NCBI GenBank assembly: GCA_963977525.1
Contig: CAXBPC010000025.1
Coordinates: 1-64,000, forward strand
Origin: Ancylomarina sp963977525
GTDB lineage: Bacteria; Bacteroidota; Bacteroidia; Bacteroidales; Marinifilaceae
DNA: 64,000 nt
Reading direction: 5' to 3'
This document shows, piece by piece, positions 1-8,490 of this stretch. The notes below the pieces were generated by a model. The model was not told where the DNA came from and did no database searches. It was given only the letters and a program-made list of their open reading frames with translations. A program made the translations under genes and the position numbers. Positions within the stretch are counted from its first letter, which is position 1; every line of letters starts with the position of its first letter.

Positions 1-53
1 AGAGCATCAGCCTTCCAAGCTGAGGGTCGCGAGTTTGAGTCTCGTTTCCCGCT
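1..53 (+). tRNA. tRNA-Gly(TCC), 5' truncated by window start
   Basis: The anticodon arm CAGCCTTCCAAGCTG places TCC in the loop. It is followed by a T arm with GTTTGAGT and the 3' acceptor strand TTCCCGC plus discriminator T. The 5' acceptor strand and most of the D arm lie before the window. The gene heads the tRNA-Gly / tRNA-Thr / tuf / tRNA-Trp string typical of Bacteroidota. Confidence 0.9.
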
Positions 54-64
54 CATATTGTTTT

Positions 65-136
65 GCCGTTGTAGCTCAGGGGTAGAGCGTTTCCTTGGTA
101 AGGAAGAGGTCATGAGTTCAATTCTCATCAATGGCT
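65..136 (+). tRNA. tRNA-Thr(GGT)
   Basis: Complete cloverleaf. The acceptor strands GCCGTTG and CAATGGC pair fully and the discriminator is T. The anticodon stem-loop TTCCTTGGTAAGGAA gives anticodon GGT, and the T loop contains GTTCAATTC. It lies 11 bases after tRNA-Gly and 59 bases before tuf, so it is probably co-transcribed with tuf. Confidence 0.93.
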
Positions 137-195
137 CAAGAAAATATAAAATATTGTTTTAATTGTTGTCTAATCATTAATTAACTTTTCGAGTT

Positions 196-1383
196 ATGGC
201 TAAAGAACATTTTGATAGGTCAAAACCACACGTAAATATTGGTACTATCGGTCACGTTGACCACGGTAAAACTACTTTAACTGCTGCTATTACAACTGTG
301 TTGGCAAAAAGAGGTTTTTGCGATGTAGCATCTTTCGATTCTATCGATAATGCTCCAGAGGAAAAAGAAAGAGGTATTACTATTAACACTGCTCACGTTG
401 AGTATTCAACTGCTAATCGTCATTACGCTCACGTTGATTGTCCAGGTCACGCTGACTACGTAAAAAACATGGTTACTGGTGCTGCTCAAATGGACGGTGC
501 AATCCTAGTTTGTGCTGCTACTGATGGTCCTATGCCTCAGACTCGCGAGCACATCCTTTTAGCTCGTCAGGTAAACGTACCTAAAATGGTAGTTTTCTTG
601 AACAAAGTTGACATGGTTGACGATGAAGAGATGCTTGAGTTGGTAGAAATGGAAATGCGCGAGCTTTTAGAATTCTACGAATTTGATGGTGATAATACGC
701 CTATCATTGCTGGATCTGCTCTTGGTGGATTGAATGGTGAGCCTGAGTGGGAAGATAAGATCATGGAGCTTATGGAAGCTGTTGATACTTGGATTCCACT
801 TCCTCCACGTGATGTTGAGAAGCCTTTCTTGATGCCTATCGAGGATGTATTCTCTATTACTGGTCGAGGAACTGTTGCTACGGGTCGTATCGAAACTGGT
901 ATTGTAAAGACTGGTGAAGAGCTTCAAATCATCGGTCTTGGTGCTGAAGGAATGAAAACGGTTTGCACTGGTGTTGAGATGTTTCGTAAGATTCTTGATG
1001 AAGGTCAAGCTGGAGACAACGTAGGTATCTTGTTGAGAGGTATTGAAAAGTCAGCTATTAAGCGTGGTATGGTTATTTGTCACCCTAAGACAATTACACC
1101 TCATACTAAGATTAAGGCTGAGATTTATGTATTGAAAAAAGAAGAAGGTGGACGTCACACTCCATTCCATAATAAATACCGTCCTCAGTTCTATATTAGA
1201 ACTCTTGATGTAACTGGTGAGATTACTCTTCCAGAAGGTGTTGAAATGGTAATGCCAGGTGATAACGTTACTATCAATGTTGAATTGATTACTCCAGTAG
1301 CTTGTTCTTTGGGTCTACGTTTCGCTATCCGTGAGGGTGGTAGAACAGTAGGTGCAGGTCAGATTACTGAAATTGTAGAGTAA
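196..1383 (+). CDS. tuf: Elongation factor Tu
   Basis: Translation GTPase that delivers aminoacyl-tRNA to the ribosomal A site. The 395 residues match the usual EF-Tu length. The G1 loop GHVDHGKT (residues 19-26) is followed by the switch-I motif GITINT, then DCPGH, NKVD and GSAL, and then the two beta-barrel domains ending in GAGQITEIVE. The ATG is preceded by an A/T-rich leader. Flanking tRNA-Thr and tRNA-Trp genes suggest a mixed tRNA-mRNA transcript, and a strong hairpin follows the stop codon. No unusual residues were seen in the nucleotide-binding motifs. Confidence 0.98.
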   Translation: MAKEHFDRSKPHVNIGTIGHVDHGKTTLTAAITTVLAKRGFCDVASFDSIDNAPEEKERGITINTAHVEYSTANRHYAHVDCPGHADYVKNMVTGAAQMDGAILVCAATDGPMPQTREHILLARQVNVPKMVVFLNKVDMVDDEEMLELVEMEMRELLEFYEFDGDNTPIIAGSALGGLNGEPEWEDKIMELMEAVDTWIPLPPRDVEKPFLMPIEDVFSITGRGTVATGRIETGIVKTGEELQIIGLGAEGMKTVCTGVEMFRKILDEGQAGDNVGILLRGIEKSAIKRGMVICHPKTITPHTKIKAEIYVLKKEEGGRHTPFHNKYRPQFYIRTLDVTGEITLPEGVEMVMPGDNVTINVELITPVACSLGLRFAIREGGRTVGAGQITEIVE

Positions 1384-1393
1384 TTTACATATA

Positions 1394-1425
1394 AAGAGTG
1401 ATTCGTTTTCGAATCACTCTTCTTT
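1394..1425 (+). terminator. Hairpin after tuf
   Basis: A perfect 12-bp stem (AAGAGTGATTCG / CGAATCACTCTT) with a TTTT loop starts 11 bases after the tuf stop codon and is followed by CTTT. The U tract is short, so it may be a partial terminator or a processing site before tRNA-Trp. Confidence 0.7.
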
Positions 1426-1498
1426 ACGGGTGTAGCTCAGTTGGCAGAGCACTGGTCTCCAAAACCAGGTGTCGGGAGTTCGAGTCTCTCCACCCGTG
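1426..1498 (+). tRNA. tRNA-Trp(CCA)
   Basis: The acceptor strands ACGGGTG and CACCCGT pair fully with discriminator G. The D arm is TAGCTCAGTTGGCAGAGC. The anticodon stem CTGGT/ACCAG encloses CTCCAAA, giving anticodon CCA. The T arm contains GTTCGAGTC. It lies between tuf and secE, its usual position in Bacteroidota. Confidence 0.95.
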
Positions 1499-1599
1499 CT
1501 AAAGGATATTTTGTCTTATAAAATAAGTCTCACAAACTGGATTTATTTAGACTGTGAGGCAACTTCCATGTGAATTAATAAAACTTTAATTGTAAGCAC

Positions 1600-1791
1600 A
1601 TGAAATTAGTAAATTATATTAAAGACGTTTATAACGAACTTACACAGAAAGTATCGTGGCCATCATGGCCTGAACTTCAAAGCAGTGCTATCGTAGTAAT
1701 GATAGCTTCAGCAATTATTGCAACTGCAATTTCCATAATGGATTTTGGATTCAAGGGTTTGATGGACACAGTATATAGTATGTTTTACTAA
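1600..1791 (+). CDS. secE: Preprotein translocase subunit SecE
   Basis: Small single-span SecE of the SecYEG channel, 63 residues, as usual for non-enterobacterial SecE. The N-terminal amphipathic part carries the conserved KVSWPSWPEL motif (residues 18-27), followed by one hydrophobic helix at about 30-50. nusG begins 16 bases after the stop, the standard secE-nusG arrangement. About 100 bases separate it from tRNA-Trp; a CTCACA/TGTGAG inverted repeat lies in that leader. Confidence 0.96.
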   Translation: MKLVNYIKDVYNELTQKVSWPSWPELQSSAIVVMIASAIIATAISIMDFGFKGLMDTVYSMFY

Positions 1792-1807
1792 TCACTGAAA
1801 TTTTAAG

Positions 1808-2356
1808 ATGGCTGAAATTGACAAAAAATGGTATGTTCTACGGGCTGTAGGAGGAAAAGAAAAAAAAGTCCAAGAGTATATCTTAAGTGAGATTTCTAAT
1901 CTTGGACTTCAGGATTACGTATCACAGGTTCTCATACCAACCGAAAAAGTGTTTGTGGTGCGCAACGGTAAAAAAATAAGCAAGGAAAGAATTTTCTTAC
2001 CAGGCTATGTTTTAATCGAAGCTGCATTGACAGGCGAAATCCCTCACATCCTTCGTAGTGTTACGAATGTGATTGGCTTCCTGGGGGATACTAAAGGCGG
2101 CGACCCATCTCCATTGCGACAATCAGAAGTGAATCGTATTTTGGGTAAGGTTGACGAACTTACTAATAAAGATGAGGAAATTAGTATTCCTTATTTTGTT
2201 GGCGAGTCGGTAAATGTGAATGATGGACCATTTAATGGTTTTACTGGTGTGATAGAAGAGGTAAATGCAGAGAAGAGAAAACTTAAAGTTATGGTTAAGA
2301 TCTTCGGACGTAAAACGCCTCTTGAATTAAGTTTCATGCAAGTAGAAAAAGAATAA
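1808..2356 (+). CDS. nusG: Transcription termination/antitermination protein NusG
   Basis: General elongation factor that binds RNA polymerase through its N-terminal NGN domain and couples to Rho or ribosomal protein S10 through its KOW domain. The 182-residue length matches the family. The NGN domain begins KKWYVLRAVGGKEKKVQ and includes FLPGYVL. The C-terminal KOW motif is visible as GESVNVNDGPFNGFTGVIEEV split around residue 145. It sits in the usual secE-nusG-rplK order with 23 bases to rplK. Confidence 0.97.
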   Translation: MAEIDKKWYVLRAVGGKEKKVQEYILSEISNLGLQDYVSQVLIPTEKVFVVRNGKKISKERIFLPGYVLIEAALTGEIPHILRSVTNVIGFLGDTKGGDPSPLRQSEVNRILGKVDELTNKDEEISIPYFVGESVNVNDGPFNGFTGVIEEVNAEKRKLKVMVKIFGRKTPLELSFMQVEKE

Positions 2357-2379
2357 AAAACCTTTAGAAAAGTAAAACT

Positions 2380-2823
2380 ATGGCTAAAGAAGTAGCAGGA
2401 TTAATAAAATTGCAGATCAAAGGTGGTGCTGCAAATCCTTCACCTCCAGTAGGACCAGCATTAGGTGCTAAGGGAGTTAATATTATGGATTTTTGTAAGC
2501 AATTCAATGCAAGAACTCAAGATATGGCTGGGAAAGTTATTCCAGTTGTAATCACTGTTTATAGTGATAGTTCTTTCGAATTCATTACGAAAACTCCTCC
2601 TGTTGCTGTTCAAATTTTAGAAGCTGCAAAATTGAAATCAGGTTCTGCGGAATCTAACCGTATTAAGGTTGGATCAATTACTTGGGAACAAGTACGTTCT
2701 ATCGCAGAAGGAAAGATGAAAGATTTGAATGCTTTTGAAGTAGAGAGCGCCATGAGTATGGTAGCTGGAACAGCAAGAAGTATGGGTGTCACTATTTCAG
2801 GTGATAGTCCGCTTAATCAATAA
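2380..2823 (+). CDS. rplK: 50S ribosomal protein L11
   Basis: Component of the GTPase-associated centre of the large subunit. The 147 residues show the proline-rich N-terminal signature SPPVGPALGAKGVNIMDF and the C-terminal rRNA-binding domain ending GTARSMGVTISG. It lies 20 bases before rplA, the conserved L11 operon pair. In many bacteria L1 autoregulates this pair; no L1-site analogue was modelled here. Confidence 0.98.
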   Translation: MAKEVAGLIKLQIKGGAANPSPPVGPALGAKGVNIMDFCKQFNARTQDMAGKVIPVVITVYSDSSFEFITKTPPVAVQILEAAKLKSGSAESNRIKVGSITWEQVRSIAEGKMKDLNAFEVESAMSMVAGTARSMGVTISGDSPLNQ

Positions 2824-2843
2824 TTTTTAATACTGCATTTAAA

Positions 2844-3536
2844 ATGAGTATAACAAAGAATAGAAAGTTAGCTTTAGAAAAAGTCGAGGCAGATAAGATC
2901 TATACTATCGACGAAGCAGCAGCATTGGTTAAGGAGATTACTACAACTAAATTTGATGCTTCAGTGGATATGGATGTCCGCTTAGGAGTTGACCCTAGAA
3001 AAGCGAATCAAATGGTTCGTGGCGTGGTAACTCTACCTCATGGTACTGGTAAGAATGTTCGTGTTTTGGTTCTTTGTACTCCTGATAAGGAAGAAGAAGC
3101 TAAAGCAGCAGGTGCTGACTTTGTTGGTCTTGACGAATATATTACTAAGATCAAAGCAGGATGGACTGATATTGATGTTATCATTACAATGCCAACTGTT
3201 ATGGCTAAAGTAGGTGCACTAGGACGTGTATTAGGCCCACGTGGTTTAATGCCAAACCCTAAAAGCGGTACTGTAACTATGGACATTGCAAAAGCTGTTA
3301 ACGAAGTTAAAGCTGGTAAGATAGATTTCAAGGTCGATAAATATGGTATTATTCATTCATCAGTTGCTAAGGTATCTTTTGAAGCAGATAAAATCAAAGA
3401 TAATGCTATGGAATTCGTAGGTATTATCAACAAATTGAAGCCATCTGCAGCAAAAGGGACTTACATCAAGAGTGTATACCTGTCAAGTACAATGAGTGTA
3501 GGGATTCAAATTGATCCTAAATCACTTATTGACTAA
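2844..3536 (+). CDS. rplA: 50S ribosomal protein L1
   Basis: L1-stalk protein of the large subunit, 230 residues, normal length. Conserved segments include the hinge motif GRVLGPRGLMPNPKSGTV (about residues 128-145) and DFKVDKYGIIHSSVAK. It is co-oriented with rplK upstream and rplJ downstream. The intergenic stretch before rplJ is only about 33 bases, too short for the extended L10-L12 leader seen in some bacteria. Confidence 0.98.
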   Translation: MSITKNRKLALEKVEADKIYTIDEAAALVKEITTTKFDASVDMDVRLGVDPRKANQMVRGVVTLPHGTGKNVRVLVLCTPDKEEEAKAAGADFVGLDEYITKIKAGWTDIDVIITMPTVMAKVGALGRVLGPRGLMPNPKSGTVTMDIAKAVNEVKAGKIDFKVDKYGIIHSSVAKVSFEADKIKDNAMEFVGIINKLKPSAAKGTYIKSVYLSSTMSVGIQIDPKSLID

Positions 3537-3569
3537 TCAAATTATTTTTTAATCGAGACCTTGGTAATC

Positions 3570-4082
3570 ATGAAAAAGGAAGACAAAATTCAGATTATTG
3601 ATAGCTTGACAGAACAAATCAACGCATCAAATCACTTTTATCTAGCTGACACTTCAGGAATGAATGCTGAATCAACTTCTGCTTTACGTAGAGCTTGTTT
3701 TGGGAAGCAGATCAAAATGATTGTTGTAAAAAATACTTTACTTCATAAAGCTTTAGAAAGAGCAGAAGTTGAGTGCAATGATTTGACTGGAATACTTAAG
3801 GGTGCAACATCTCTTATGCTTTCAGATGTGGGAAATACTCCTGCTAAGCTAATCAAAGAATTCAGTAAAGGTACTGACAAACCAGCGCTTAAAGGAGCTT
3901 TCGTAGAGGGAGCTGTTTATATTGGCGAAGGCGAGTTAGACACACTTGTAGCTATTAAGTCTAAGGAAGAATTAATTGGTGACATTATTGCAGCATTGCA
4001 GTCTCCAATTCAGAAAGTAATTTCTGCTTTAGAAAATGGTAAGGGTGAAGATACTGAAGAAGAAGTATCAGAGAAAGAGTAA
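3570..4082 (+). CDS. rplJ: 50S ribosomal protein L10
   Basis: Stalk base protein that anchors L7/L12 dimers. I take the ATG at 3570 (MKKEDKIQ) as the start, giving 170 residues; an in-frame TTG nine bases upstream would add only three residues. The N-terminal rRNA-binding fold contains VVKNTLLHKALE and the C-terminal helix binds L12. The acidic tail EDTEEEVSEKE is visible. rplL follows 37 bases later. Confidence 0.97.
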   Translation: MKKEDKIQIIDSLTEQINASNHFYLADTSGMNAESTSALRRACFGKQIKMIVVKNTLLHKALERAEVECNDLTGILKGATSLMLSDVGNTPAKLIKEFSKGTDKPALKGAFVEGAVYIGEGELDTLVAIKSKEELIGDIIAALQSPIQKVISALENGKGEDTEEEVSEKE

Positions 4083-4119
4083 TATATTTAGAGTATTTAA
4101 ATTTTAAAAATCAACCAAA

Positions 4120-4488
4120 ATGGCAGATTTAAAAAAGTTTGCAGAAGAATTAGTTAATTTGACTGTTAAGGAAGTAAGTGAATTAGCTCAAATCTTAAAA
4201 GATGAGTACGGAATCGAGCCAGCTGCTGCTGCTGTAGTTGTTGCAGGCGGAGATGCTGAAGGTGCTGCTGCTGAGCAAACTGAATTCGACGTAATTCTTG
4301 TAGCTGCAGGTGGTTCTAAACTAGCTGTTGTGAAATTAGTTAAAGAATTAACTGGTCTTGGACTTAAGGATGCTAAGGCTGCAGTTGACGCTGCACCAGC
4401 TCCATTGAAAGAAAAAGTTTCTAAAGAAGAAGCTGAAGCATTAAAAGCACAATTAGAAGAGGCTGGAGCTGAAGTTGAACTTAAATAG
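4120..4488 (+). CDS. rplL: 50S ribosomal protein L7/L12
   Basis: Multicopy stalk protein that recruits translation factors. The 122 residues comprise an N-terminal dimerisation helix, an alanine-rich hinge (about 36-52) and the C-terminal factor-binding domain with VKLVKELTGLGLKDAKAAVD. The stop codon is followed by a strong hairpin before rpoB, as expected for the highly expressed end of the ribosomal part of the operon. Confidence 0.98.
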   Translation: MADLKKFAEELVNLTVKEVSELAQILKDEYGIEPAAAAVVVAGGDAEGAAAEQTEFDVILVAAGGSKLAVVKLVKELTGLGLKDAKAAVDAAPAPLKEKVSKEEAEALKAQLEEAGAEVELK

Positions 4489-4519
4489 AATCGCTAAGAC
4501 CTTCAAATAAGGTTATTAT

Positions 4520-4557
4520 GGTTTAGAGTATCATTATATGATACTCTAAGCCTTTTT
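4520..4557 (+). terminator. rplL-rpoB intergenic attenuator-like hairpin
   Basis: A 14-bp stem (GGTTTAGAGTATCA / TGATACTCTAAGCC, one G-T pair) with loop TTATA is followed directly by TTTTT. It lies 31 bases after the rplL stop and about 40 bases before rpoB. The position corresponds to the partial terminator known between rplL and rpoB in E. coli, which sets ribosomal protein output above polymerase output. That functional parallel is inference. Confidence 0.75.
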
Positions 4558-4596
4558 GTTGTTTATTATTGTTTAGGTTCAATTAATTTTAAGTAA

Positions 4597-7500
4597 ATGT
4601 CTTCAAATACTATTAGTCAAAGAATTAGTTTTGCTTCAAATAAGAATCAGTTTTTATATCCTGACTTTTTGGAAGTACAATTAAAATCTTTTCAAGACTT
4701 TTTTCAGTTGGAAACAATTTCTGAAAACAGAAAGAGCGAAGGATTATTTAAGGTATTTAGCGAGAATTTTCCAATTACCGATACGCGTAATAATTTTGTA
4801 TTGGAATTTCTTGACTATTTTGTTGATCCACCACGTTACTCCATCGAAGAATGCATTGAACGAGGCCTTAGTTACTGTGTGCCCCTTAAGGCTAAACTAA
4901 AGCTATATTGTACTGATCCAGAGCATGAGGATTTTGATACAGTAATTCAGGATGTATATCTTGGAACTGTACCTTACATGACTGAAAAAGGTACTTTCGT
5001 TATCAATGGAGCAGAGCGTGTTGTTGTATCTCAACTTCACCGTTCACCAGGTGTATTCTTCGGACAAAGTTTACATACCAACGGAACCAAGTTATATTCT
5101 GCCCGTATTATTCCTTTTAAAGGATCATGGATTGAGTTTGCTACTGACATTAATAATGTTATGTATGCTTATATCGACCGTAAGAAAAAGCTTCCTGTAA
5201 CCACTCTATTAAGATCGATTGGTTTTGAAAGCGATAAAGATATTCTTGAGATTTTTGATCTCGCTGATGAAATTAAAGTTTCAAAAACCGGACTTAAAAA
5301 AGTTATCGGTCGTAAACTTGCCGCTCGTGTTCTTAAATCTTGGATTGAAGACTTCGTAGATGAGGATACAGGAGAGGTTGTTTCTATCGAACGTAACGAA
5401 GTTATTATCGATAGAGAAACTATAGTTGAACCAGAACACATTGAAGAAATTCTTGAATCAGGTGCTAAGACTATCTTATTACACAAGGAGCAGCAAAATC
5501 TTGCTGACTATGCAATTATTTATAATACGTTGCAGAAAGACCCTTGTAACTCTGAGAAAGAAGCAGTTCTTCATATCTATCGTCAATTAAGAAACTCTGA
5601 GCCACCAGATGAGGCTACAGCTCGTGATGTAATTGATAAGTTGTTCTTTTCTGATAAGCGTTACGATTTAGGTGATGTTGGTCGTTACAGAATTAACAAG
5701 AAATTAGGTCTAAATACTGATAGGGATACTAAAGTATTGACCAAAGAAGATATTATTGAGATTATTAAGTACCTTATTAAGTTATTGAATGCGCGTACTG
5801 ATGTGGACGATATTGACCACTTGAGTAACCGTCGTGTTCGTACAGTAGGGGAACAATTATATAGTCAATTTGGAGTTGGTTTAGCTCGTATGGCTCGTAC
5901 TATTCGTGAAAGAATGAATGTGCGTGACAATGAGGTATTTACTCCTATTGATTTGATTAACTCGAAGACTTTATCTTCAGTTATCAATTCATTCTTCGGA
6001 ACAAATGCATTGTCTCAGTTTATGGATCAAACGAATCCACTTGCTGAGGTAACTCATAAAAGAAGAATGTCAGCTCTTGGACCAGGTGGTCTGTCTCGTG
6101 AGAGAGCAGGTTTCGAGGTTCGAGACGTTCACTATACTCATTATGGTCGTTTATGTCCTATTGAAACACCAGAGGGACCAAATATTGGTTTGATTTCTTC
6201 TTTATGTGTATTCGCTAAGATTAATGATCTAGGGTTTATTGAAACACCATACCGTAAGGTTGTTGAAGGAAAAGTTGATTTAAGTAACGCAGGTGTAGGT
6301 TATCGTTCAGCTGAGGAAGAAGAAGGATTGATTATTGCTCAAGCTAATGCTCCATTGAATGATGATGGTTCATTTGTTAATGCTAAAGCAAAATCACGTA
6401 AAGATGGTGACTTCCCATTCGAAGAGATTGAGAACTTGGACTTGATGGACGTTGCGCCAAACCAGATTGCTTCTATAGCGGCTTCTTTGATTCCGTTCCT
6501 AGAACATGATGATGCCAACCGTGCTTTGATGGGATCTAATATGATGCGTCAAGCTGTTCCTCTTATCAAACCTGAATCTCCAGTTGTAGGTACTGGTCTT
6601 GAAGCAAATGTTGCTAAAGATTCACGTACTATGATTGTCGCTAAAAGAGATGGTGTTGTTGAATTTGTTGATGCAACTAAAATTGTAATTGCTTACGAAA
6701 GAAGCGAAAATGAAGCATTTGTTAGTTTTGAATCAAATGTTGTCACTTACAATTTACCAAAATATCAAAAAACTAACCAGGGAACTACTATTGACCTTAA
6801 GCCAATTGTTGCTAAAGGTGATAAGTTAGTTCAGGGACAAATCCTAACTGATGGATATGGTACTCAGTCTGGTGAGTTAGCACTAGGTCGTAATCTTAAA
6901 GTGGCATTTATGCCTTGGAAAGGTTATAACTATGAGGATGCGATTGTAATTTCTGAGCGTATTGTTAAGGATGATGTATTTACTTCAATTCACGTTGATG
7001 AATACACTCTTGAAGTACGTGACACAAAACGTGGAATGGAAGAATTAACTTCTGATATTCCTAACGTAAGTGAAGAAGCTACACGTAACCTTGATGAAAA
7101 TGGTTTGATTCGCATTGGTGCAAATGTTGAACCAGGCGATATCCTTATCGGTAAGATTACTCCTAAAGGAGAATCTGATCCTTCTCCAGAAGAGAAATTG
7201 CTACGAGCAATTTTCGGTGATAAAGCAGGTGATGTAAAAGATGCATCTCTTAAGGCTTCACCTTCACTTCGTGGTGTTGTGATTGAGAAGAAGTTATTCT
7301 CTCGTGCTGTACGCGATCGTAAGTCGAAACAAACTGATAAGCCAATACTGCAGAAACTTGATGAAGAGTTTGATACAACTGTTACTAATCTAGCCAATCT
7401 TCTGGTAGAGAAATTGTTTACGATCTGTAATGGTAAAACTTCTCAAGGTGTTAAGGATTATTTAAGCGTTGACTTGATTCCTAAAGGTGTTAAGTTTACT

Positions 7501-8409
7501 CAGAAATTATTAATGGAGATTAATTACTTACAAGTTGACCCTAATAAGTGGACAACTGATAAGGAAAAGAATCAAACTATTAAGACCTTACTGCATAACT
7601 ACGTTATTAAGTACAAAGAACTTGATAGTGCAAGTAAACGTAAAAAATACAACGTTACTATCGGAGATGAAATGCCTGTAGGTATCATCCAAATGGCTAA
7701 AATTTATGTTGCTAAAAAACGTAAGCTTCAGATTGGTGATAAAATGGCAGGTCGTCACGGTAATAAAGGTATTATTTCTCGTGTTGTTCGTCAGGAAGAT
7801 ATGCCATTCCTTGAGGATGGAACTACTGTAGATATTTGCTTAAATCCACTTGGTGTACCATCTCGTATGAACCTTGGACAGGTTTTCGAAACCGTTCTTG
7901 GATGGGCTGGTATTGAGTTAGGGTTGAAGTTTGCAACACCGATTTTCGATGGTGCAAGTCTAGACGAAATTACTGCATATACTGACAAAGCTGGTGTTCC
8001 TGCTTTCGGTAAAGCTTACCTTCATGATGGAGGTACTGGTGTACGATTTGATCAGCCTGCTACGGTTGGTGTTATCTACATGCTGAAACTAGGACACATG
8101 GTAGATGATAAGATGCACGCGCGTTCTATTGGTCCTTATTCTCTGATTACTCAGCAACCACTTGGTGGTAAGGCTCAGTTTGGTGGTCAGCGTTTTGGAG
8201 AGATGGAAGTATGGGCTCTTGAGGCCTTTGGTGCTGCTCATGTTCTACAGGAAATCTTGACTATTAAGTCGGATGATGTAATGGGTAGAGCGAAAGCTTA
8301 TGAAGCTATCGTTAAAGGTGAACCTATGCCAGCTCCAGGTATTCCTGAATCTCTAAATGTGTTATTACACGAACTTAGAGGTCTTGGCTTGAGCGTTAAA
8401 TTAGTATAA
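4597..8409 (+). CDS. rpoB: DNA-directed RNA polymerase subunit beta
   Basis: Second-largest polymerase subunit, 1270 residues, normal for Bacteroidota. The rifampicin region around residues 468-510 reads FFGTNALSQFMDQTNP and continues with HKRRMSALGPGG, keeping the Asp, His and Ser positions associated with drug sensitivity. Further conserved blocks are THYGRLCPIETPEGPN, the KMAGRHGNKG catalytic-region motif and the C-terminal FGGQRFGEMEVWALEA. It lies 81 bases upstream of rpoC. Several antisense open frames inside it are shadows. Confidence 0.99.
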   Translation: MSSNTISQRISFASNKNQFLYPDFLEVQLKSFQDFFQLETISENRKSEGLFKVFSENFPITDTRNNFVLEFLDYFVDPPRYSIEECIERGLSYCVPLKAKLKLYCTDPEHEDFDTVIQDVYLGTVPYMTEKGTFVINGAERVVVSQLHRSPGVFFGQSLHTNGTKLYSARIIPFKGSWIEFATDINNVMYAYIDRKKKLPVTTLLRSIGFESDKDILEIFDLADEIKVSKTGLKKVIGRKLAARVLKSWIEDFVDEDTGEVVSIERNEVIIDRETIVEPEHIEEILESGAKTILLHKEQQNLADYAIIYNTLQKDPCNSEKEAVLHIYRQLRNSEPPDEATARDVIDKLFFSDKRYDLGDVGRYRINKKLGLNTDRDTKVLTKEDIIEIIKYLIKLLNARTDVDDIDHLSNRRVRTVGEQLYSQFGVGLARMARTIRERMNVRDNEVFTPIDLINSKTLSSVINSFFGTNALSQFMDQTNPLAEVTHKRRMSALGPGGLSRERAGFEVRDVHYTHYGRLCPIETPEGPNIGLISSLCVFAKINDLGFIETPYRKVVEGKVDLSNAGVGYRSAEEEEGLIIAQANAPLNDDGSFVNAKAKSRKDGDFPFEEIENLDLMDVAPNQIASIAASLIPFLEHDDANRALMGSNMMRQAVPLIKPESPVVGTGLEANVAKDSRTMIVAKRDGVVEFVDATKIVIAYERSENEAFVSFESNVVTYNLPKYQKTNQGTTIDLKPIVAKGDKLVQGQILTDGYGTQSGELALGRNLKVAFMPWKGYNYEDAIVISERIVKDDVFTSIHVDEYTLEVRDTKRGMEELTSDIPNVSEEATRNLDENGLIRIGANVEPGDILIGKITPKGESDPSPEEKLLRAIFGDKAGDVKDASLKASPSLRGVVIEKKLFSRAVRDRKSKQTDKPILQKLDEEFDTTVTNLANLLVEKLFTICNGKTSQGVKDYLSVDLIPKGVKFTQKLLMEINYLQVDPNKWTTDKEKNQTIKTLLHNYVIKYKELDSASKRKKYNVTIGDEMPVGIIQMAKIYVAKKRKLQIGDKMAGRHGNKGIISRVVRQEDMPFLEDGTTVDICLNPLGVPSRMNLGQVFETVLGWAGIELGLKFATPIFDGASLDEITAYTDKAGVPAFGKAYLHDGGTGVRFDQPATVGVIYMLKLGHMVDDKMHARSIGPYSLITQQPLGGKAQFGGQRFGEMEVWALEAFGAAHVLQEILTIKSDDVMGRAKAYEAIVKGEPMPAPGIPESLNVLLHELRGLGLSVKLV

Positions 8410-8490
8410 GCCTTATATAGAAAGTGAATGTTGGTTCTTCCGGCATTCTCTTTTCATGAATCAATTTGTTAATATCCTAATTTTCAATAT

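Noticed and set aside
5169..7397. Antisense open frames inside rpoB as genes
   Set aside because: They follow from the codon bias of rpoB on the opposite strand, show no family features and overlap a universally conserved gene.
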